From Trichodesmium sp. MAG_R02 (lineage in GTDB: Bacteria; Cyanobacteriota; Cyanobacteriia; Cyanobacteriales; Microcoleaceae): 52,211 bases of DNA. Below are positions 26,376 through 36,600 of the stretch, piece by piece. The stretch is from assembly GCA_023356605.1 (NCBI GenBank), contig JAKQYE010000009.1:1-52211 (forward strand), in the 5' to 3' direction. The first letter of the stretch is position 1; the number at the start of each line of letters is the position of its first letter. Both the position numbers and the translations under genes were made by a program. The notes below the pieces were generated by a model. The model was given only the letters and a program-made list of their open reading frames with translations, was not told the DNA's origin and did no database searches.

Positions 26376-27075
26376 GTATCAAAAAGATACTATAATAAGT
26401 AAGCATAAATAGAATTTTTATTTCAACTCCTTTTCAAAACTGTTTATTAACTAAATATTAAGAGAGAGTGTCAGGCCCATGAAGCACAAGACCACTCTGG
26501 GGTTTAATTTCATAAGCTAAATTTCAAAGTTAGTTGCATTCGATACTAATTTGGTTTTAAATTATTGTTTAAATTACAATCGTTTCTTTTCCTAATTCTC
26601 AATTTTTATGAATAGGGAACTAAGTTAGATGGGATTTGGTCAAAGCCTAATATAGGAATAAATAAAATAAGGAGTTATTAATTTAATTTGCACTCAAGGG
26701 TTTCCTGTGACCATAGTATTTAGTATTTTCAGTACATACCAAATCTCAAAAGTCTTGCTAAATCTCCTTGATAATAAGTAGAGACATTCCATTGAAGGCT
26801 TCTAAGTCCTAGGTTTGTTAGGGATAAGACTTAGGGATAAGATATTTTTACTATGGGGAAACGAATTGTTAAAAATATTGCTTTTAGCTCTTCTGCCGAG
26901 AAGCTCCCCACTCTATCGATAGGTGAATTTCAATCGATAGGTGAATTTCAGAACGATAGATGGACCAATTGAGGGGTTCAATGCCCCGAAGATTGATAAA
27001 TTGATTTAAGACATAAGCCATAAATCAATAATTTTTTGTTATTACAGCTTTATAAGAAATTCAACTCACTCTAAT
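26376..27075. other. Long AT-rich intergenic region before tnpB
   Basis: No gene recognised. An 18-bp direct duplication (atcgataggtgaatttca) lies near 26918-26950. It may include the left flank of the tnpB element, but no terminal repeat could be identified. Confidence 0.5.
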
Positions 27076-28189
27076 ATGTTGCAGGGTGTCAAATCCAGAT
27101 TATATCCAAATACAGAACAAAAGAAGTTGCTAGAGCAAAGCTTTGGTAATTACTGTTGGCTATGGAATTCTTGCCTAAACTTGATGAACGAAACATATAA
27201 AAATACTGGTAAAGGATTATCTGGTTATGAAGCTAAAAAACTTATACCTGGTCTTAAAAAAGAGCATGAATGGTTAAAGTTAACCTATTCTCAATGCTTA
27301 CAACAAGTCTATTTAAATCTAGGTGTGGCCTTTAACAATTTCTTTGAGAAGCGAGCTAAACACCCTAGGTTTAAATTAAAATATAACAAGCAATCTATTC
27401 AATATACTCAAAATATTACGATTATTGAACAGGGCTTAAAACTGCCAAAAATAGGAGAAGTTAAGGCTATTATTTATAGACCTATTAAGGGTAAAATCAA
27501 AACTGTTACTATATCTAAAAACTCTTACAATCAATATTTTTCTTCTGTATTATTTGAGGATGGGCAAGAAAAACTAGAATCTAGCACTGATAGTCAAGCA
27601 ATAGGAATTGACGTTGGTTTAACTCATTTTGCCATTACCAGTAATAGCTCAAAGTACGATAACCCAAAATTTTTAAATCCGTATAAACAAAATTTAAAAA
27701 GGAAGCAAAAGCAATTATCTAGAAAACAAAAGGGTTCTAACAACCACAACAAAGCCAGAAAGAAAGTTGCGATGATTCATCGTAAGATAACTAACTGTCG
27801 TGAAGATTTTTTGCACAAGCTATCTCGTAGAATAGTTGACGAAAATCAAGTCATAGTGACTGAAAATCTTAATATCGAAGGAATGATACAAAACCATTGT
27901 CTAGCTGAGGTAACAGGACAAGTTGGATGGGGAATCTTTACGACTATGCTTAAGCATAAAGCAGAAAATGAAGGCAAGGTTTATCAAGAAGTTGATAGGT
28001 TTTTTCCCAGCTCTAATATTTGTCATGTTTGCCTAACATCAAGTTTGTAGTTTACCCCTTGATGTTAGGCAATGGAATTGTAAAAATTGTCAAACAACAC
28101 ACGACAGGAATATTAACCCTGCAATTAATCTCAGAGATGAGGGGCTACGAATTTTGACCTGTGGGACGCGGGGTAAAGTCGATCGCTAG
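27076..28189 (+). pseudogene. tnpB: TnpB (IS200/IS605-type RNA-guided nuclease), frameshifted in the zinc finger
   Basis: The first 324 codons follow the TnpB pattern: the N-terminal helix-turn-helix (QKKLLEQSFGNYCWLWN), the RuvC-I aspartate D179 (GIDVGLTHF), and RuvC-II E263 (VTENLNIEGM). At the zinc finger (SSNICHVC) the frame shifts and stops at 28050. The expected rest is in the next frame: LPLDVRQWNCKNC (second CxxC), then THDRNINPAINL with the RuvC-III Asp, ending at TAG 28187-28189. One base too many near 28036 explains this. There is no tnpA beside it, so it is a solo IS1341-type element. Confidence 0.88.
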
Positions 28190-28300
28190 ACTCTAAGTCG
28201 TAGTAATAGAGGACGTAAGAAATCTACTACTATGTTGGTCTCTGGGTTGTTGCTCGCGCTGTAGGCTTGCGTCAGTAGTGTCGGGAAAGTTCACTTACTT
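28050..28300 (+). ncRNA. Possible omega-RNA/right end of the tnpB element
   Basis: In IS605-type elements the guide RNA scaffold overlaps the 3' end of tnpB and ends at the element's right end. The GC-rich, hairpin-forming DNA here (e.g. gtagtaatag...ctactacta at 28198-28230, then tgttgctcgcgctgtaggc) contrasts with its AT-rich surroundings and fits that position. The boundaries are not determined. Confidence 0.35.
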
Positions 28301-28401
28301 ATGACTTAATAACTGAAGTCTTGAGGAAGGTATTGCATTATTTTTCGGAATTAGTATAACACGAGGGATTTTGAGAATTGAAAAGTGCTGGAGGAATATT
28401 G

Positions 28402-31158
28402 ATGATTAAAATTTATAAGTGGCATCCTATACTTGCTTTAGTCGTAGTGTTAAGTAGTATAATTAGTCCGGAAGTATTTGACCGTAATAAATTTACATCA
28501 GCACTTGCGCACACAAGGTTACAAGAGAGTGAAAATAATTTTGCTCAACCTTGCATTAATAGTTTATTAGAAAAGGGAATAATATCTGGTGACTACGAAA
28601 ATAAAACTTTTCGTCCTAGTGAGTCTGTAACTAGAGCCGAATTTGCTACGATGATTAATAGGGCTTTTCCAGATACAAAACTTGTGCGGAATTCGATCAA
28701 CTTTGTGGATATTCCCCAAGACTATTGGGCTTATGCTGATATTCAAAAAGCTTATGAAATGGGTTTTTTATCGGGATATATTGGCAAAGCTTTTAACCCT
28801 ACTCTCAAGATTAAACGTTGGGAAGTTTTAGTTTCTTTAAGTCGAGGATTAAATTATCAAATAAATTCATATTCTGAACAAAATCTCAATAAAGTTTTTG
28901 ATGATGCAGCAGCAATTCCTGAAGAGGTAAAAATGTCTATTGCAGCAGCGACAGAAAAAGGTATTGTTGTTAATTATCCAAATGTTAGGCAGCTTAATCC
29001 TAATCAAGATGCTACTCGTTCAGATATAGCTACTTTTCTCTGTCAAGCTATTGTTAATGCTCAAAAAAATAATCATGAAGTTGTTGCTAAAGTTCCCTCA
29101 GAATACATTGCAAGTTTTTATAAAGATACTCAATTAACAACTACTGCAAATATACCGAAAAAGACTACAGAAACAACAAAACATCGAGAAAATTCTCACT
29201 TAAAAAATCCTAGAGCAACTTTTGCGGAGAATACAAATTCGCCAGGGATAGTAGAAAGGTTTGGTAATGGTAATTTACAGGTAGAAATTATTTACAAGCA
29301 AGCTAATAATATAGATTTAGTGAGTGATTTATATCTGAAAATTATTAGGGGTGGAGAAATTCTTTTAGATCAACCGGTACCAGTAAAATCTTTAGCGGGT
29401 GGATCTGATAGTACAATGGCAGTATTAGCAGGTAGATTTGTTAAAGTACAGTTACTAGATTTAGATGGTAATGGAGAATCAGAGGTATTAGTAGATTTAT
29501 TCACTATAAATAATAGTAATGTTCCATTTGGAGGTGGTACTTATTCTTTGATTTATCGTTATGAACCTACAGAAAATAAATATACTATGCTGCGTTATCA
29601 CTGGGGAAATATTAATTATCGACTTACAGATTTAGATAATGATAATATTCCAGAATTTAAAAGTTTGGATAGTAGATTTACTAATGTATTTTCTAATTTA
29701 AATGATTCAGTATTTCCGATTCGTATTTGGCAGTATCGTGAAGGAAAAATCTTGGATGTGACTAAGAAATATCCAGCTGAAATAAATACTAATACCTCGG
29801 AAATTTGGCTAGAACTTTATAGGCGTTTAGGTCAAAACCAAAATGTTAAAGGTGTCTTGGCTGCTTACCTGGCAAATAAATATATGTTAGGTGAAAAAGA
29901 AGATGGCTGGAAATCAGTAGAAAGGGTATATGAAGGTAGCGATCGCTCAACTTATTTTGCTAGTTTACGTGAATTTTTGACGGATAAAGGTTATGATACA
30001 AACCAACAAGTTCAAGCTGATGTAATTGTATCAGAAAATTCGATTACAGAAAGTCAAGAACCTGTTTCTTTTGTATCTCATGAAACCTCACCCCAAGCAA
30101 CAAGAGAAAATACGGAAAATACGGAAAGAAACATCACAGGACAGCCTCCAAGTTCAGATCCTCAACTAACAATAGTAGCCAGTAATCAAACACCAGCACT
30201 GAAAACTGAGATTTCTAGAAATTCAGAACCAGAAATACAGGCAGACATTATTAATGATCTTGTGTTTGCACCTAGATTAGTTCGTTCCCTATCTAATGAG
30301 CAACCAGATTCTATTTTATCTGTAACAGTTAGTTTTAATGGTAAAATATTGGCTAGTAGCATGGGTAAAGATATTCAGTTGTGGAATTTAGAAACTGGTA
30401 AATTACTAGATACTTTATCAAATCATACCGCTAATGTGCGCTCGGTAGCAATGAGTCCAAATGGCAAAATTTTGGCAAGTGGGAGTGAGGATGGTACAGT
30501 AAAATTGTGGGATATTCCTACTGGAGAAATGTTGAATAGTTTTCCGCATTCTGGCTTGGTGACTGCTGTGGGTTTCACTGCTGATGGCAAAGGAGTGATA
30601 GGATGCAGCTCTGGCAACGGGATGAAATTGTGGGATATTTATACCGGGGAGTTACTACATAGGATGAATGGTAGTCAACCTATTGCTTTTGGTGTTGATG
30701 GTTTGCGAATGGCTGCTAGTGGGGGACCGAGATATATTCGTCTTTGGAATGTCGCCCAGGGGCAACTTTTGAAGAATCTGCCTATACCTAATACAAATAA
30801 TAATCAACAGATACAGGCGATCGCTTTTAGTCGGGATGGGCAAACTATTGCTCATGCCATGGGGGGAGAAAGTAAGATTTTTGTCTGGGATGTGGAAACC
30901 TGGGAGGTGCGTTACACTCTGGAGGGACATTCTCAGGCTATTCAGGCGATCGCTATTAGTCCGGATGATAAAATTCTTGCTAGTAGTGGTAAGGATGGTA
31001 AGATTAATCTGTGGGATATAGACAGTGGAAAATTGTTGAGGAGTATTAATGGTTTAGGTAAAATTGTTTTTAGCCCTGATGGTCAGCAGCTTGTAACTGT
31101 GGCAGAGGATAATGTAATTCAGCTTTGGCAAATTTATGGGTCGGTGATCGAGCAATGA
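28402..31158 (+). CDS. SLH-domain and WD40-repeat surface protein
   Basis: About 918 aa from the ATG at 28402, chosen because GGAGG lies seven bases upstream; the TTG 24 bp earlier has none. A hydrophobic N-terminal segment (ILALVVVLSSIISP) serves as signal or anchor. Three SLH motifs follow (about 45-220: TFRPSESVTRAEFATMINRA, AFNPTLKIKRWEVLVSLSRG, LNPNQDATRSDIATFLCQA), which bind cell-wall polymer. Then comes a domain with a calcium-like loop LDLDGNGESEV (about 355) and a linker. Seven WD40 repeats (about 630-918) close the protein. It is probably exported and attached to the envelope, with the propeller as a binding platform. It has a good terminator. Confidence 0.88.
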   Translation: MIKIYKWHPILALVVVLSSIISPEVFDRNKFTSALAHTRLQESENNFAQPCINSLLEKGIISGDYENKTFRPSESVTRAEFATMINRAFPDTKLVRNSINFVDIPQDYWAYADIQKAYEMGFLSGYIGKAFNPTLKIKRWEVLVSLSRGLNYQINSYSEQNLNKVFDDAAAIPEEVKMSIAAATEKGIVVNYPNVRQLNPNQDATRSDIATFLCQAIVNAQKNNHEVVAKVPSEYIASFYKDTQLTTTANIPKKTTETTKHRENSHLKNPRATFAENTNSPGIVERFGNGNLQVEIIYKQANNIDLVSDLYLKIIRGGEILLDQPVPVKSLAGGSDSTMAVLAGRFVKVQLLDLDGNGESEVLVDLFTINNSNVPFGGGTYSLIYRYEPTENKYTMLRYHWGNINYRLTDLDNDNIPEFKSLDSRFTNVFSNLNDSVFPIRIWQYREGKILDVTKKYPAEINTNTSEIWLELYRRLGQNQNVKGVLAAYLANKYMLGEKEDGWKSVERVYEGSDRSTYFASLREFLTDKGYDTNQQVQADVIVSENSITESQEPVSFVSHETSPQATRENTENTERNITGQPPSSDPQLTIVASNQTPALKTEISRNSEPEIQADIINDLVFAPRLVRSLSNEQPDSILSVTVSFNGKILASSMGKDIQLWNLETGKLLDTLSNHTANVRSVAMSPNGKILASGSEDGTVKLWDIPTGEMLNSFPHSGLVTAVGFTADGKGVIGCSSGNGMKLWDIYTGELLHRMNGSQPIAFGVDGLRMAASGGPRYIRLWNVAQGQLLKNLPIPNTNNNQQIQAIAFSRDGQTIAHAMGGESKIFVWDVETWEVRYTLEGHSQAIQAIAISPDDKILASSGKDGKINLWDIDSGKLLRSINGLGKIVFSPDGQQLVTVAEDNVIQLWQIYGSVIEQ

Positions 31159-31218
31159 GTTGTTTGAGTTTTCAGTACTGACCCTTTCCTTAAAAAATCC
31201 TCTGCAGCAATGAGGAGG

Positions 31219-31253
31219 AAGCAATCTCCCGTCATCCCTGAGATTGCTTTTTT
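31219..31253 (+). terminator. Rho-independent terminator of the SLH-WD40 gene
   Basis: aagcaatctc pairs with gagattgctt around an 11-base loop and runs into six or more T's, 61 bp after the stop codon. Confidence 0.8.
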
Positions 31254-31280
31254 CCACTCTGTTCCAGTCCCTGGGAACTC

Positions 31281-31404
31281 ACAGCGCTTTTCAAATTGAT
31301 GAACTATATCGCCATAACCAAAGCCTTGTATGGACGTAACGCTTAGGGACATGAAACGCATTTTTGTTATGCAACTTCCCTACTGTGGTGGACCGACATG
31401 AAAA
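31281..31404. repeat. Family-2 element
   Basis: It starts acagcgcttttcaaattg and ends accgacatgaaaactgcc. The outer TA is lost on the left. The interior contains catgaaacgcatttttgtta as in the 6564 copy. Confidence 0.65.
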
Positions 31405-31422
31405 CTGCCATAATTATAATTA

Positions 31423-31525
31423 CAGGACTTATGCAGGGAAACTGAGAAACCCGGTTTCTCGTAGATATTTATGTGTTAAAAACAATGATTTACTGTCAAA
31501 ACCTGGTTTCTTTGCGTAAGTCCTT
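31423..31525. repeat. Family-1 element with target duplication
   Basis: caggacttatgcagg to gcgtaagtcctt, flanked by aatta (31418-31422 and 31526-31530). The last base is changed. The remaining 31531-31833 shows no gene, only the leader of the next one. Confidence 0.8.
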
Positions 31526-31833
31526 AATTATTCAACCAAAAATGATACAGGGCTTGACCTTGTTATGAGGTAGGCCTACGGGAGCAATATCCTCGCAATA
31601 CATAATTTTTACTATTTACCTTGTACCTTATATGGCCTAAATATGCTTTATTATACCATTTCTCAGAAAATTTTCTATTCGTATCTTTAGCAGGGCAGTT
31701 ATTCCTAACCCATCCCAGGAGAGGAAGTAGGTGGGGATATTGCATGCATTGTGCCAAAGCTAGTTGTCATTTTTTAAATGTCCCCAACCTGAAAACTGCT
31801 GTAAGATAGAGGAGTAGGTTTATATAAAACATT

Positions 31834-33159
31834 ATGACTGTAAATGTTAAAGTCTTCTATCGAGCAACAGACCCTGGTGTTCCTCTGTTTATGAATAATG
31901 CAAATGCAGAAATTGACAAAAAATACTACATTGATTTTTCTCCAGTCCGTGGCGGACAAGTCATCAAGAAATTACAAAGAACTATTGTATGGTCTACAGA
32001 CAGACCTACTTGCCAATTATTTACAGGACATATTGGTTGTGGCAAGTCTACGGAACTGTTGCGACTCAAGCAACAGTTAGAAGCCGAAAAATTTCATGTT
32101 GTCTACGTGGAGTCTAGCAAAAATCTGGAAATGGGAGATGTAGATATCACTGATATTCTTCTAACTATTGCCCAACGGATCAGTGAAAGTTTGAAGATTT
32201 GGGAAAAGCTGAACTTAGATGAGCCCAAAAGACTCAAAGGTATACTTGAGGGAGTTGCCAAATTATTGCAGACAGAAATAGAAATATCTCCTCAAATTGA
32301 ACTTTCTTTTGGAATTGCCAAAATAGCTGCCCAGGCAAAAGCTAGTCCTGAAGTTCGCACTAAACTCAGAAACTTTCTTGAATCACGTACCAGTAATATT
32401 ATTGAAACTATTAACGAAGAATTGGTAGAACCTGCCAACAAAAAGCTACAGGAGTATGGCAAACAAGGATTAGTTGTCATCGTTGATGACCTTGATAAAG
32501 TTAGTAGTGTGATTAAACATTGGGGGAGGCCTCAACCAGAATATCTTTTTGTTGACCGGGGTCAACAACTTATTGGTCTCAACTGTCACCTAATTTATAC
32601 TATTCCTCTAGCATTGATATTTTCCAATGACTATGAGACCTTAACTCAACGGTTTAAGAGAGAACCCCATGTATTGCCTATGGTGGCTACAAATTTACGG
32701 GATGGTAGTGAGTTTACTCAAGGAATGGAGTTAGTTAGACAGTTAGTGCTAGCAAGAGCATTTCCTAAGTTGGACTCCCAGGAACGCTTGACAAAAGTTA
32801 CGGAAATATTTGACTCTCAGGAAACTCTAGACTATTTATGTCGTATTAGTGGAGCTCATGTGAGGAATATACTGCGAATAGTTAATGAAGCTCTTATGGA
32901 AGAAGGGGAATTTCCTATTTCCCGTGCTAGTGTTGCTGGGGTAGTTAAGACTTTTCGTAATCAGCGACTTTTAGCAATAGATGACAAGGAGTGGGAGTCA
33001 TTGCGCCGAGTTATGGAAACACAAAGAGTAACGGGAGATGAGGGATACCAAACTTTAATTCGGAGTATGTTTGTTTTTGAATATCAAGATGATAGAGGCT
33101 CTTGGTTTGATATTAATCCTTTGTTAAAAGATGCGCCCGAGTTACAAAGGAAAGGGTGA
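31834..33159 (+). CDS. Module 1 gene A: P-loop ATPase of a STAND-partner type
   Basis: A 441-aa protein with Walker A GHIGCGKST (65-73) and Walker B LVVIVDDLDK (D218). Conserved blocks shared with A2 and A3 are YYIDFSPVRG, ATDPG, QPEYLFVDRG, HLIYTIPLAL, LVRQLVLARAFP and the C-terminal GYQTLIRSMFVFEY...WFDINPLLKDAPEL. It looks like an AAA+/KAP-like ATPase with a C-terminal winged-helix region (RISGAHVRNILRIV resembles a sensor-2 helix). All three copies in this window are followed by a large STAND-type protein, so it probably acts with that protein. The start is supported by the conserved TTATGACTGTA context in A1-A3. The exact family name and activity are not established here. Confidence 0.8.
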   Translation: MTVNVKVFYRATDPGVPLFMNNANAEIDKKYYIDFSPVRGGQVIKKLQRTIVWSTDRPTCQLFTGHIGCGKSTELLRLKQQLEAEKFHVVYVESSKNLEMGDVDITDILLTIAQRISESLKIWEKLNLDEPKRLKGILEGVAKLLQTEIEISPQIELSFGIAKIAAQAKASPEVRTKLRNFLESRTSNIIETINEELVEPANKKLQEYGKQGLVVIVDDLDKVSSVIKHWGRPQPEYLFVDRGQQLIGLNCHLIYTIPLALIFSNDYETLTQRFKREPHVLPMVATNLRDGSEFTQGMELVRQLVLARAFPKLDSQERLTKVTEIFDSQETLDYLCRISGAHVRNILRIVNEALMEEGEFPISRASVAGVVKTFRNQRLLAIDDKEWESLRRVMETQRVTGDEGYQTLIRSMFVFEYQDDRGSWFDINPLLKDAPELQRKG

Positions 33160-33354
33160 TAACCGTAGGTTAGGTTGAGGATATGAAACCCAACATTCTC
33201 TTTGGTTCGTAGTAGGGCTTTAGCCGTTTAACCATGAGACTAAAGAAATAACCAAAAGCGTGATAAAATAACCTGTGAAAAAAAATCAACTAAAAAGTCG
33301 CTGGCTTATTGGGGGAGGCTTTAAACCCAATTTTTCGGTAATTCCTATTAAGAT

Positions 33355-33549
33355 CAGGACTTACCCAGGGGCACTACATGAGCGTGAGGGCGAATACCAT
33401 TCGCCCCTACATATGGCGTTTTACAGCAGTTTTCATGTTGGTAGACCACAGTAGGGACGTTGCATGCAAAGTCTCTAGAAGGTTTTGGTTATGGTGATGT
33501 AGTTCATCTATTTGAAAACCGCTATAAAAGTTGATTTGCGTAAGTCCTG
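33355..33549. repeat. Family-1 element interrupted by a family-2 element
   Basis: caggacttacccagg to gcgtaagtcctg, flanked by aagat (33350-33354 and 33550-33554). The parts on both sides of 33424-33526 together match the reverse complement of 23766-23856. It lies in the A1-B1 gap. Confidence 0.9.
33424..33526. repeat. Family-2 element nested in a family-1 element
   Basis: tacagcagttttcatg to gaaaaccgctata, bordered by TA on both sides. The uninterrupted sequence is seen at 23766-23856 in reverse orientation (gcgttttaaaggttg), so the site before insertion is known. Confidence 0.85.
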
Positions 33550-33620
33550 AAGATATAATAAATTTGATGGGCTAAAGCCTAACTACTGAAAATAATATGT
33601 ATGCCAACCTAGAAAATAAT

Positions 33621-36600
33621 ATGTCTGCCAACTTAGAAGTTAATAATCAAAAATTATTACAGAAATTACTTCGAGGTATGGAAATGTCTCAAGGTAGATT
33701 TCGCTTATTTTTAGCTTGCTGCAATAATGTCAGTCAGCGTCAACCCCTAATTCAACAACTCCAGTCGTCTTTTCCGGGAAGTTTGACACTGATCCAGTTA
33801 GATGCTAATGACCGAGATCTTTATGGAATTATCTGTCAAAAGTTAGCACAGAAACAACCAGATGGGCTCATCATTTGGGGTTTGGAGTCGGTGGGGAATA
33901 TTGATAAGTTGCTTTTATCAATGGGGTCGGTGCGGGAGGAGTTTAGAAAAAATTGTTGCTTTCCTATAATTTTATGGATAGATGGGGAGGTTTCCCGAAA
34001 GTTTATTCGCTTAATTCCTGATTTTGAAAGTTGGACAAGTCTGACTGTATTTGAACCTATTACTGATGATTTAATAAATTTTATTCAGCAGACGGGTGAG
34101 AGTGTTTATCAGAAGGTTTTGGAAAGTGGGCTAGGAATATTTTTAGATTATACTGATCTGGGTTTGCCAGAGTCTACTTATCAAGATTTGTTAGAGGCTA
34201 GGCAAGAATTGGTCAATAGAGGAATTACTTTAGAAGCAGAACTAGACGCGAGTCTGGAATTTGTTTTAGGTAGGTTGGTAGATGATTTTGAGGAAGCTGC
34301 CCGAAACCATTATCAACGGAGTCTGGAACTTTGGCAAGAACTTAAAAACCCGTTGCGGGTTGCTCATACTAATTATTATTTGGGTTTGTGGTGGCAGAGT
34401 TATGGGGTGACACATCGAGCAGAAAAAAATAGAGCTGATAAGAATGCTGGCTATTATTTTAAACTGTCAGTAGAAGGTTTTGAGGCAATTAACCGTTTAG
34501 ACTTAGTTGCTAAGTTTATCAATGGTTGGGGAGAAGTTTTGCAGATTTTAGAGAGTTGGGATGAGTTGGAAACTGTTGCGAATAGAGCAATAGAAGTTTT
34601 AGATACCTCCCAGCATTCTTTTAGACTAGCCCGTGCTTATGATTTTCTCGCCGAATGTGAACTAGCTAAAGGTAACTATAGACAAGGGAAAAAACTTGCT
34701 GAAACTGCTATAGAAATTTTTGACAATACTCTGAGTGCTGCATCTGTTCCGACCTTAGAAAAAGACAAAAAAACTTTAGATAGGGAAGAGTATTATCATC
34801 GGGGTAGATATTTATTTTCTTTGGCAAAAGCTGAAAAAGGTAATGGTAAAATTAAATTGGCTATAGAGACTTTGGAACTAGCTAAAGAGAGGACGAAGCC
34901 TGAATATAACCCGGATTTTTACATCAATATTATCAAGGAGTTACGAAAAATCTATTACGGACAAAAAGAATATCTTAAAGCTTTTGAATTAAAGCAAGAA
35001 CGACAAAGAATAGAACAACAATTTGGGTTTATAGCTTTTGTTGGTGCGAATACCTTGGGTTCTAGAAAAGCTAATATGAATTTGGCTTTACCTCAGTCAA
35101 AACCAAAAATTAATCAACAAAAACTCACTCAAGAAATAGCAGCATCTGGACGAGAACTTGATGTCGAAAAATTGCAAGAAAGGTTGAGTCGCCCTGACTA
35201 TAAACTTATAGTTATTTATGGAGAGTCAGGAGTTGGTAAAAGTTCGATTTTGCAGGCTGGATTAATTCCTGTTTTAGAGAAAAAATTAATTGATACTCGT
35301 GATGCTGTGGTGGTTTTGCAGCGAGTTTATATTGATTGGATTTACCAACTGGGAAAAGGTTTAGCTAAACAACTGGAAATAACTAAAAATTTAGCTGTTA
35401 ATTCAGAGGCTATAACCTCGATCGAGGAAATTCTTGCTCAGTTGAAAAAGAATGAGGAATCAAATCTACTGACGGTTATTATTTTTGATCAATTTGAGGA
35501 GTTTTTCTTTTTTAATAGGGAACCTCGGCATAGACGAGAATTTGATCAGTTTATCCAATATTGTTTGGAAATACCTTTTGTGAAAATTGTTTTATCATTG
35601 AGAAAAGATTATATTCATTATTTGTTAGATTTTAGTCGTTTGGCTAATTCAGAACTAATTAATGAGAATATTTTAGACAAAAAAAATCTCTATTACTTAG
35701 GGAATTTTACACCTTCACAGGCCAAATTAGTGATTGAAGAATTAACAGCAAATTCTCAGTTTAAAATAGATTCAGCACTGACACAAAAATTGGTAGAAGA
35801 CTTGGCAGAGGAGTTGGGAGTAGTTCGTCCGATAGAGTTACAAGTAGTAGGGGCACAACTCCAGGAAGATCAGATTACGACTTTGGCAAAATATCAAGAA
35901 TTAGGAGATAATCCTAAAGTAGAATTGGTAGATATATCTTTAAAATCAGTGGTGAAAGACTGTGGGGAAGAAAATGAAAAATTGGCTTGGATAGTGTTAT
36001 GGTTGTTGACGGATGAAAAGGATATTCGACCTCTGAAAACTGAAGCTGAGTTGGTGAAAGAGAGCCAATTTAATCCGGAGAAGTTAGAGTTAGTGTTAAA
36101 GATTTTTGTGGGTTCGGGGTTAGTGTTTTTATTATCAGAAAAACCAGCAGCTCGTTATCAGTTAGTACATGATTATTTGGTTGGGTTTATTCGGCAAATA
36201 AAAGGAGATAAAATAATAGAGGAACTGAAGCAGGAACAGGAAAAAGGCAAGCAGTTGCAGAAGTCGGTATTTAGAGGTTCTTTTGCTGTTGCCTTGGTGA
36301 TGGCGGTATTAACAGGGTTCCGAGCAAACAAGCAAAGGATACGAGCAGAAGAGCAAACTGATATTGCTCAGGCAAATGAGTCTATAGTTCAGGCAAATGA
36401 CTCTATAGCGTTATCTGTTTCAGGTCAGCGATGGGATGGGTTGATAACTGCTATGAAAGCTAGGCAAAAACAAATTGATGCTAACAGTCAACCAAGAGAT
36501 AAAGCTAGCCAGATTAGATATGCCCTCCAAGTCGCAGTTTACAGGGGCAACAGCGATCAAGAGTTTGGAGAATTCAACCGTCTTCAGGGTCATGATAATG

